Positions 58,649 to 64,000 of a stretch of DNA of 64,000 nt are shown piece by piece. Made by a program: the position numbers and the translations under genes. Source of the stretch: Rheinheimera sp. SA_1 (lineage in GTDB: Bacteria; Pseudomonadota; Gammaproteobacteria; Enterobacterales; Alteromonadaceae); the NCBI RefSeq assembly GCF_001669775.1, contig NZ_LXWK01000015.1:496001-560000 (forward strand). The letters run 5' to 3'. Each line of letters starts with the position of its first letter. The stretch's first letter is position 1. A model generated the notes under the pieces. The model had not been told where the DNA came from and ran no database searches. It saw nothing but the letters and a program-made list of their open reading frames with translations.

Positions 58649-60144
58649 GCGATCCGAAGCTAGCTGACATTATCACCGACGAGCTAACTCACTCACAGAA
58701 AGAACAGCAGGAACAGCAAGCTCCGCAGCGTCGGCGCCATTTTGCCCGCCAGCTCGAGCAGTTTGGTGACGCCACAGCTTTAGTGCTGAATGATGGCCAA
58801 ACCGTCAGTTACCAGAAACTGGCACAATTGGCCGACCATTTTGCACAAAACTTTGTCCGTTTTGATGTCTGGCCACATCAGATTTGCGCGCTGCAATGCC
58901 GGAATAATTTAACCTCAGTCGTCGCCTATTTAAGCTGTCTGCGTCATCAACGGCCGTTGTTATTGCTGGATCCGGCGCTGCCACCGGCTCAGCTTGAAGA
59001 ACTGATTAAACGTCTGGAAATAGCGGCGCTAATTAATGAACAAGGCGAAATGACCCGCATCAGCACTTCAGCATTTCGGGCCAGAACTGATTTAGCCTTA
59101 TTACTCAGTACCTCTGGCAGCACCGGCAGTCCGAAGTCGGTGATGTTGTCGCAAGTGAATCTGCAGGCTAATGCGGTCTCCATCAATGACTATTTGCCGA
59201 TGCTCGCCACCGATACCGCCATCACATCCTTGCCACTACATTATTCGTATGGCTTGTCGGTGCTGAACAGCCATTTATTGCTGGGCGCGAAAATCGTGCT
59301 GACCGACTATTCGGTGATGAATAAAGAATTCTGGCAACTGGTCAATCAACATCAGGTGAATAGTCTGGCCGGTGTGCCTTTTAGCTATCAAATGCTAAAA
59401 ACTTTACGTTTTGAACGTTTACCGCTGCCCGCTTTGCGTTACCTGACGCAGGCTGGTGGCAAATTAACCCCAGAGCTCACCAGCTATGTGCAGCAGCTGA
59501 GTCAGCAGCGGCCAATCCCGGTTTATCTGATGTACGGTCAAACCGAAGCCACAGCTCGCATTGCTTATCTGGCCCCTGAACATCTGCCAAATCATGCCGA
59601 TTGCATTGGCAATGCCATTCCCGGCGGCGAATTGCTGCTGCGCGACCCACAGGACCATACGGTGATCGAAAAAGTGCTGACCGCAGGAGAGCTGTGTTAT
59701 CGCGGTGCAAATGTGATGCTGGGTTATGCCACCAATTCCAGCGAGTTGCGCGCAACTCAGCGCCTCAATGAGCTTGCGACCGGTGATTTGGCCGAACAGT
59801 TGCCAAACGGCTTGTACCGGATTGTTGGCCGGTTAAACCGGATGTTAAAACTGCAGGGTAAACGGTGGACGCTGGATCATCTTGAAACGACGTTTAGCAG
59901 TCAGGGCTTAAAAGTGGTCTGTACCGGCCGAGACGACTTTTTGGTGATAGGTGCAATTGACCCTAATGCCGCATCGGAAGCGCCGGCAAAGGTCAGTCAT
60001 TTCCTGCAGCAGCAACTGCATCTGCACCCAACTTTGTTTAAGGTACTGTTATTACGTGATATTCCGTATACCAGCAGTGGTAAAATTCACTATCAGGCCA
60101 TTTTAAATCTGGCGGGTGGAGGTACTGCCGATGCAGCTGGCTGA
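58645..60144 (+). CDS. Acyl-AMP ligase (ANL superfamily)
   Basis: Adenylates a carboxylic acid with ATP and transfers it to a thiol, likely the adjacent carrier protein. The 499-residue protein has the ATP loop LLSTSGSTGSPKSV (about 153-166), YGQTEATARI, the TGDLAEQL aspartate motif, the hinge GRLNRMLKLQGKR and the C-terminal catalytic Lys480 in TSSGKIHY, so it should be active. It lacks a condensation or carrier domain. The acid cannot be predicted from the binding pocket by eye. Confidence 0.9.
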   Translation: MSDPKLADIITDELTHSQKEQQEQQAPQRRRHFARQLEQFGDATALVLNDGQTVSYQKLAQLADHFAQNFVRFDVWPHQICALQCRNNLTSVVAYLSCLRHQRPLLLLDPALPPAQLEELIKRLEIAALINEQGEMTRISTSAFRARTDLALLLSTSGSTGSPKSVMLSQVNLQANAVSINDYLPMLATDTAITSLPLHYSYGLSVLNSHLLLGAKIVLTDYSVMNKEFWQLVNQHQVNSLAGVPFSYQMLKTLRFERLPLPALRYLTQAGGKLTPELTSYVQQLSQQRPIPVYLMYGQTEATARIAYLAPEHLPNHADCIGNAIPGGELLLRDPQDHTVIEKVLTAGELCYRGANVMLGYATNSSELRATQRLNELATGDLAEQLPNGLYRIVGRLNRMLKLQGKRWTLDHLETTFSSQGLKVVCTGRDDFLVIGAIDPNAASEAPAKVSHFLQQQLHLHPTLFKVLLLRDIPYTSSGKIHYQAILNLAGGGTADAAG

Positions 60145-61276
60145 TGAACTGCCTTACGCCCTTGCAGCTGTCGATAAAACCCCGCGCATGCTGGCGGAGT
60201 TACAGGCACTGACGTTATGGCACCAGCAACAATGTCCGGCCTATCAGCAATTAGTCACCGCACAGTGGCCAGATTTTTCTGTGAATGCTGCCGGTAATCA
60301 CAACTGCGTCGACAATCTGGCGCAACTGCCCTATCTCGCTGTACGCTTGTTCAAACAACTCGAATTACGATCAGTACCACAAGAAGCCGTATTTAAAACC
60401 TTATATTCCAGCGGCACCACCGGCACACCTTCCCGAATTTTTCTCGATCGCGACAGTGCCGCAGTGCAGTCAAAAATACTGGTCAAAATCATGCAGCATT
60501 GGCTGGGCAAAGCCCGTTTGCCGATGTTGATCCTGGACCATCCAGGGGTTATCAGCGATCGCAGCAATTTTTCAGCCCGTGGCGCTGGCATTCAGGGTTT
60601 GAGTTTTATGGGCCGCAATCATTGTTACGCTTTTAACGCCGATATGAGTCTGAACTGGACTGCGCTTGAGCAATTTGTTGAGTCTTATGGTGAAGGCCCA
60701 GTGTTGTTATTTGGCTTTACCTTTATGGTCTGGCAACATTTGCTGCAGGCTTTAATGCTAATTGGCCGTCGGATCCATTTACCACAAGGTATTCTGCTGC
60801 ATAGCGGCGGCTGGAAAAAACTCGAAGATCAAGCGGTCAGTAATCAGCAGTTTAAACAAACCGTGGCTGAACTTACCGGTATTTCCCGCGTGCATAATTT
60901 TTACGGCATGGTCGAGCAAATCGGCGCCATTTTTGTTGAATGTAACGCCGGTCATCTGCACTGCCCGGTGTACGCCGATGTGCTGGTGCGTCGCCCTGGA
61001 AGCTGGGAAGTTGCGGACATCGGCGAATCCGGCGTATTGCAACTGCTATCGACGCTGCCACGCAGTTACCCCGGCCATAGTTTGCTGACCGAAGACCGGG
61101 CGCAATTGCTCGGCGAAGATAATTGCAGTTGTGGTTTACCCGGTAAATATTTCCGTATTCTTGGCCGCTTGCCACAGACTGAAGCGCGTGGTTGCAGTGA
61201 TACTTTTGTACCGGCTCTTCAGCGCAAAGATCTGTCAGGAGCTCAGGCAGAAACTCAGACAGGAGCCGCACTATGA
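60131..61276 (+). CDS. LuxE-like acyl-protein synthetase
   Basis: Homologue of LuxE, which activates a fatty acid as acyl-AMP and carries it on a cysteine for reduction by LuxC. The 381-residue protein has the ATP-binding KTLYSSGTTGTPSRIFLDRD near residue 95, LLFGFTFMVWQHL, LLHSGGWKKLEDQAV and HNFYGMVEQIGAIFVEC, and near the end Cys355 in EARGCSDTF, at the place of the acylated LuxE cysteine. The ATG at 60131 has GGAGG nine bases upstream and overlaps the ligase gene by 14 bases. There is no luxD and no luciferase gene here, so bioluminescence is not indicated. Confidence 0.9.
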   Translation: MQLADELPYALAAVDKTPRMLAELQALTLWHQQQCPAYQQLVTAQWPDFSVNAAGNHNCVDNLAQLPYLAVRLFKQLELRSVPQEAVFKTLYSSGTTGTPSRIFLDRDSAAVQSKILVKIMQHWLGKARLPMLILDHPGVISDRSNFSARGAGIQGLSFMGRNHCYAFNADMSLNWTALEQFVESYGEGPVLLFGFTFMVWQHLLQALMLIGRRIHLPQGILLHSGGWKKLEDQAVSNQQFKQTVAELTGISRVHNFYGMVEQIGAIFVECNAGHLHCPVYADVLVRRPGSWEVADIGESGVLQLLSTLPRSYPGHSLLTEDRAQLLGEDNCSCGLPGKYFRILGRLPQTEARGCSDTFVPALQRKDLSGAQAETQTGAAL

Positions 61277-62448
61277 GTTTTACCGTGCTAAATCCTGCCA
61301 TCGAACCAGCGATGCTGAGCGCCCCTTTTGCACCAGCAGATTTTGCTTACTGTCAGGCGTTGTCAGAAGCGCTGCTCAAAGATCCGCAAAGCCGCGATTA
61401 TCCGGATTTGATCGCACTTGGTTTCTGGTTACGCCAGGCCAACTTAAAGCCGCTACTGGCCCCCTATCAACAAAGCGATTTTTTCCGCCAGCCATTGGGC
61501 CTAATATTTCATAGCGCGCCGGCCAACGTTGACAGTTTATTTGTGTATTCCGGTATTTTAAGTTTGCTCTGTGGCAACCAAAACGTCATTCGGCTCTCAA
61601 GTCGCAGTGGCGGCAGCACTGCCGTATTAATAGAAAAAATCCGCGGTATCGCTGATGCTTTTCCGCTGCAAAATGCCCGTTTTCAGTTAATCCAATGCAG
61701 TTACGACAGCCCACAATTAAAACCACTGATTGCAGAGGTCGATGGCCGTGTGTTGTGGGGTTCAGATCAGGCGATCCAGGCACAGCGTCAGTTAGTGATG
61801 CCAGCGCATGCCCGTGAGCTGAGTTTTGGCCATAAATTCTCATTGTGTTTGTTAGGAGCCGAAGCATTATTGCAGGCGGACGACACGCAATTCCAGCAAC
61901 TACTGCAAATGTTCTATCGCGACCAGTTAACCTTTTCGCAGCAAGGTTGCTCTTCAGCCAAAGCAGTAATTTGGCTGGGAGATACAGCACAGGTACAACA
62001 AGCACAGCAACGGTTTTGGCCAGCCTTTACCGAACTGGTGGCGCACAAACAACCACTGAATGCCAGCGAGCAATATCAAGCACTCGCCAATGCACAACAG
62101 CTGATTATGAGTAGTGACACTCAGCTGACATTAACCCAGCAACAGACAATTTCCCGCATCACAGTTGCGCAATTGGAGCCGATGTTTACCAATCTGCATC
62201 AGGGCTGTGGTTTGTTTCTGGAATTAGCGCTTACAGACTTACAACGATTAAATCCAATGCTGACACAAGCACATCAGACGCTAACAGTATGGGGTGTGGA
62301 TACATCACAACTTAAAAACTGGCTAAGCACAGTGCACACAGGCTTGGATAGAATCATGCCGGTTGGTCAGGCACTGAGTTTTAGTCCGGACTGGGATGGC
62401 GTGAATTTGATTGAGCAGTTTAGCCGCAAGATAGTCTGCCAGGTTTAA
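61273..62448 (+). CDS. LuxC-like acyl (acyl-thioester) reductase
   Basis: Homologue of LuxC, an NADPH-dependent enzyme that reduces an activated acyl group to an aldehyde through an acyl-cysteine. The 391-residue protein keeps the cofactor region (LIFHSAPANVDSLFVYSGILS then GNQNVIRLSSRSGGST), SFGHKFSLCLL, and the catalytic Cys226 in TFSQQGCSSAKAV. It is about 90 residues shorter than lux-operon LuxC, mostly at the N-terminus. It overlaps the LuxE-like gene by four bases, as expected for a LuxC-LuxE complex, and its stop overlaps the converging glycerophosphotransferase gene. Confidence 0.9.
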   Translation: MSFTVLNPAIEPAMLSAPFAPADFAYCQALSEALLKDPQSRDYPDLIALGFWLRQANLKPLLAPYQQSDFFRQPLGLIFHSAPANVDSLFVYSGILSLLCGNQNVIRLSSRSGGSTAVLIEKIRGIADAFPLQNARFQLIQCSYDSPQLKPLIAEVDGRVLWGSDQAIQAQRQLVMPAHARELSFGHKFSLCLLGAEALLQADDTQFQQLLQMFYRDQLTFSQQGCSSAKAVIWLGDTAQVQQAQQRFWPAFTELVAHKQPLNASEQYQALANAQQLIMSSDTQLTLTQQQTISRITVAQLEPMFTNLHQGCGLFLELALTDLQRLNPMLTQAHQTLTVWGVDTSQLKNWLSTVHTGLDRIMPVGQALSFSPDWDGVNLIEQFSRKIVCQV

Positions 62449-63857
62449 GGCTGCTGTTTAAGCTGCTGCAAATAAGCAATCAGCGTCGGACAACACAGGG
62501 TGTTCACCATACTAAATTTCTGCTGCAAGGCCTGGCGTTTGGCGGCAAAACGGTCGGACGTTAAATCCAGTGCCATCTGCTCTAACAACTGCGCAAAAGT
62601 CTCTGCCGTGCTGCCGGCGATAAAATCTTCTTTGGCAATAGCAAACTGACCACGTACTTTGGCGTACTGCTCAATGTCATACATAAAATGCAAAACCGGT
62701 TTATTACAAAGCAGAAAGTCAAAAGCTACCGACGAATAGTCGGTGATCAGCAAATCTGCGTCCGCCAGCCAAGGATAAACATTAAAACGCCCGGGATAGT
62801 GGAAAATCCGATTACAGCCATCATGTTGGCGCAGCTTTTCAAAAGGCGCCAGGAACGGATGGGTTTTCATCACAAACACCGCGTCGTGCTGCTGCAGAAA
62901 TTGCTGTAATTCAGCCCAATCAATCGGATGCTCGTTTTGGCCGTTGTCACGGTAGGTTGGCATGAATACAATCAGTTTCTTGCCTGCCCGAATTTGCTGT
63001 AACTGTTGCTCCGGCAGACTATTGTGCCAACAGCGGTGTGCTGGCACCTGCAGCAAAGCGTCATTGCGAGGATAACCAAAATCCAGATAGTGTCTGGCCT
63101 TAAACATTCCGGGGAAAATCTGCTGATTAAACCAGCTGGAACTGGATGCAAAAGCTTCATCCAGAATATGTGGAAAATGTTTATTGCCAGCAAGATGCTT
63201 AAACGGCAAACCATGCCACAGCTGCACCACTTTTGCCTGAGTGCGCACCCGATTCAACACCGGATCGGTGGATTCATGATCCAGCACCAGCACCTTCGCC
63301 CGCTGCAGCATCCAGCGTACCTGCCATGCCTGGTCAATTTGCGCTGGGTGGAAACAACGCTGCGCGTCTTTCACCACCAAATAAACATTTTTATGCAGAC
63401 GACAATGTGCATCAAAAGCCACCAGCACGTTGCTATCGACATACTTTTCGGCGTAATAAACCACCGGACCTTTAGGCAGCAAATCCAGTACCGATGCAAA
63501 ATATTCATGAAGAATCACTCCGAGCTTTTTCAGCACCGAGCCTGTTTGAAAAGGCACAAACTGCAAGGGTTGCAAGCTGTTGCAACACCAGATCTGGTTG
63601 GCCACAAAGCCATTTTGTAGCATTCCTTCTGCGATTTTCTGCTGAAAATCACTGACGGCAATCAGCACGGCATCATAAGGTTTGCTTTGCGAAGCATGAT
63701 TACAAATATCAGGCCTCTGCTTCAGGTTATCGACCATCCCAAGCACCACAGCACCTCGCTGTTGCAGTACTAGCGCGAGATGCCTGCCGGCCGGATTATC
63801 CGGTGCGATGTAAAGACGCTGGCCTTGCCAGTCATTGACTTCACGCGAGATTGGCAT
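62445..63857 (-). CDS. CDP-glycerol glycerophosphotransferase family protein
   Basis: A 470-residue TagB/TagF-type transferase that moves glycerol phosphate (or a related polyol phosphate) from its CDP form to an acceptor. The catalytic half shows VVQLWHGLPFKHLAG with the key histidine, FMPTYRDNG, VMKTHPF, and LLITDYSSVAFDFLLCNKP with the second conserved His/Asp/Ser region and FMYDIEQY. The N-terminal 130 residues look like a separate Rossmann-like domain. It ends by overlapping the LuxC-like gene tail to tail. With the TagD-like gene behind it, it probably adds glycerol phosphate to a glycan, perhaps that of flagellin; this is inference from neighbours. Confidence 0.88.
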   Translation of the reverse strand: MPISREVNDWQGQRLYIAPDNPAGRHLALVLQQRGAVVLGMVDNLKQRPDICNHASQSKPYDAVLIAVSDFQQKIAEGMLQNGFVANQIWCCNSLQPLQFVPFQTGSVLKKLGVILHEYFASVLDLLPKGPVVYYAEKYVDSNVLVAFDAHCRLHKNVYLVVKDAQRCFHPAQIDQAWQVRWMLQRAKVLVLDHESTDPVLNRVRTQAKVVQLWHGLPFKHLAGNKHFPHILDEAFASSSSWFNQQIFPGMFKARHYLDFGYPRNDALLQVPAHRCWHNSLPEQQLQQIRAGKKLIVFMPTYRDNGQNEHPIDWAELQQFLQQHDAVFVMKTHPFLAPFEKLRQHDGCNRIFHYPGRFNVYPWLADADLLITDYSSVAFDFLLCNKPVLHFMYDIEQYAKVRGQFAIAKEDFIAGSTAETFAQLLEQMALDLTSDRFAAKRQALQQKFSMVNTLCCPTLIAYLQQLKQQP

Positions 63858-63895
63858 CAGGCGCTCTTAGCTGCTGAAATCTTGCTGCAGGCATG

Positions 63896-64000
63896 TTAAT
63901 CCAGAAAATCCCGTTTCAGTTGCATAAACACCTGAATGGCTTTTTTCAAATCAGTTGAAGACACATTGTCGGTCCGTGGCAAATAAACCACTTCGCAATA
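63896..64000 (-). CDS. TagD-like glycerol-3-phosphate cytidylyltransferase (partial, C-terminus only)
   Basis: Only the last 34 residues are in the window; the gene continues past the right edge. YCEVVYLPRTDNVSSTDLKK closely resembles the end of TagD-type cytidylyltransferases (EVxYLPRTxGxSST). It would make the CDP-glycerol used by the transferase whose ATG lies 38 bases after this stop. The short visible length limits certainty. Confidence 0.65.
   Translation of the reverse strand, partial: YCEVVYLPRTDNVSSTDLKKAIQVFMQLKRDFLD

Noticed and set aside
60131-62448. A bioluminescence (lux) operon
   Set aside because: Only LuxE- and LuxC-like genes are present; no luxA, luxB or luxD, and the neighbours are pseudaminic acid and carrier-protein genes.
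63006-63620. Plus-strand open frame of about 204 codons opposite the glycerophosphotransferase gene
   Set aside because: His/Gln-rich shadow of a convincing minus-strand gene.

Overview
The window reads as a chromosomal stretch of a polarly flagellated, aquatic-type gammaproteobacterium. The gene order fliE...flhB-flhA-flhF-flhG-fliA-cheYZAB-motCD-parC-parP-cheW, with the FlrA/FlrB/FlrC regulators, is the Vibrio/Shewanella/Pseudomonas polar-flagellum layout. My guess at an Alteromonadales/Chromatiaceae relative (Rheinheimera or Alishewanella type) is an inference from gene content only. Genes are tightly packed, often with 4- or 8-base overlaps. There is no gap over 300 bases, and I saw no rRNA, tRNA, CRISPR array or insertion sequence.

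Region 1 (1-18149, minus strand) is a surface-polysaccharide locus (O-antigen or capsule). In transcription order it holds wecB, a terminator, tviC, ugd, a promoter/leader, a long Wza-type exporter, Wzz, tviB, rmlB, rmlA, a VioA-type aminotransferase, a shortened acyltransferase, a Wzx flippase, a GT2, an EpsG/Wzy-like polymerase, a GT4 and an asparagine-synthase-like amidotransferase cut by the left edge. The enzymes predict UDP-GalNAcA (TviB+TviC, perhaps amidated by the AsnB homologue), UDP-GlcA (Ugd), UDP-ManNAc (WecB) and dTDP-4-amino-4,6-dideoxyglucose (RmlA, RmlB, VioA). The repeat unit would be flipped by Wzx, polymerised by Wzy with length set by Wzz, and exported.

Region 2 (18327-50570, minus strand) is the flagellar and chemotaxis supercluster. 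flrA comes first, then flrBC, then fliEFGHIJKLMNOPQR-flhB-flhAFG-fliA-cheYZAB-motCD-parCP-cheW and a DUF2802 gene. I find sigma-54 promoters before flrB, fliE and flhA. FleQ-box-like palindromes lie exactly 44 bases upstream of the promoter elements of both flrB and fliE, which supports FlrA plus RpoN control of these operons.

Region 3 (50706-62448) starts with an atypical flagellin-like gene on the minus strand. Divergent from it is a plus-strand operon: pseB, pseC, pseF, pseG, pseI and pseH (pseudaminic acid to CMP-Pse), then an acyl carrier protein, an SDR reductase, an acyl-AMP ligase, a LuxE-like acyl-protein synthetase and a LuxC-like acyl reductase. This carrier-protein/LuxEC module fused to a nonulosonate pathway is the most interesting system here. 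It looks like a route to an unusual acyl- or aldehyde-derived substituent for the flagellin glycan.

Region 4 (62445-64000, minus strand) converges on it with a CDP-glycerol glycerophosphotransferase-like gene and the tail of a TagD-like cytidylyltransferase, suggesting glycerol-phosphate decoration.
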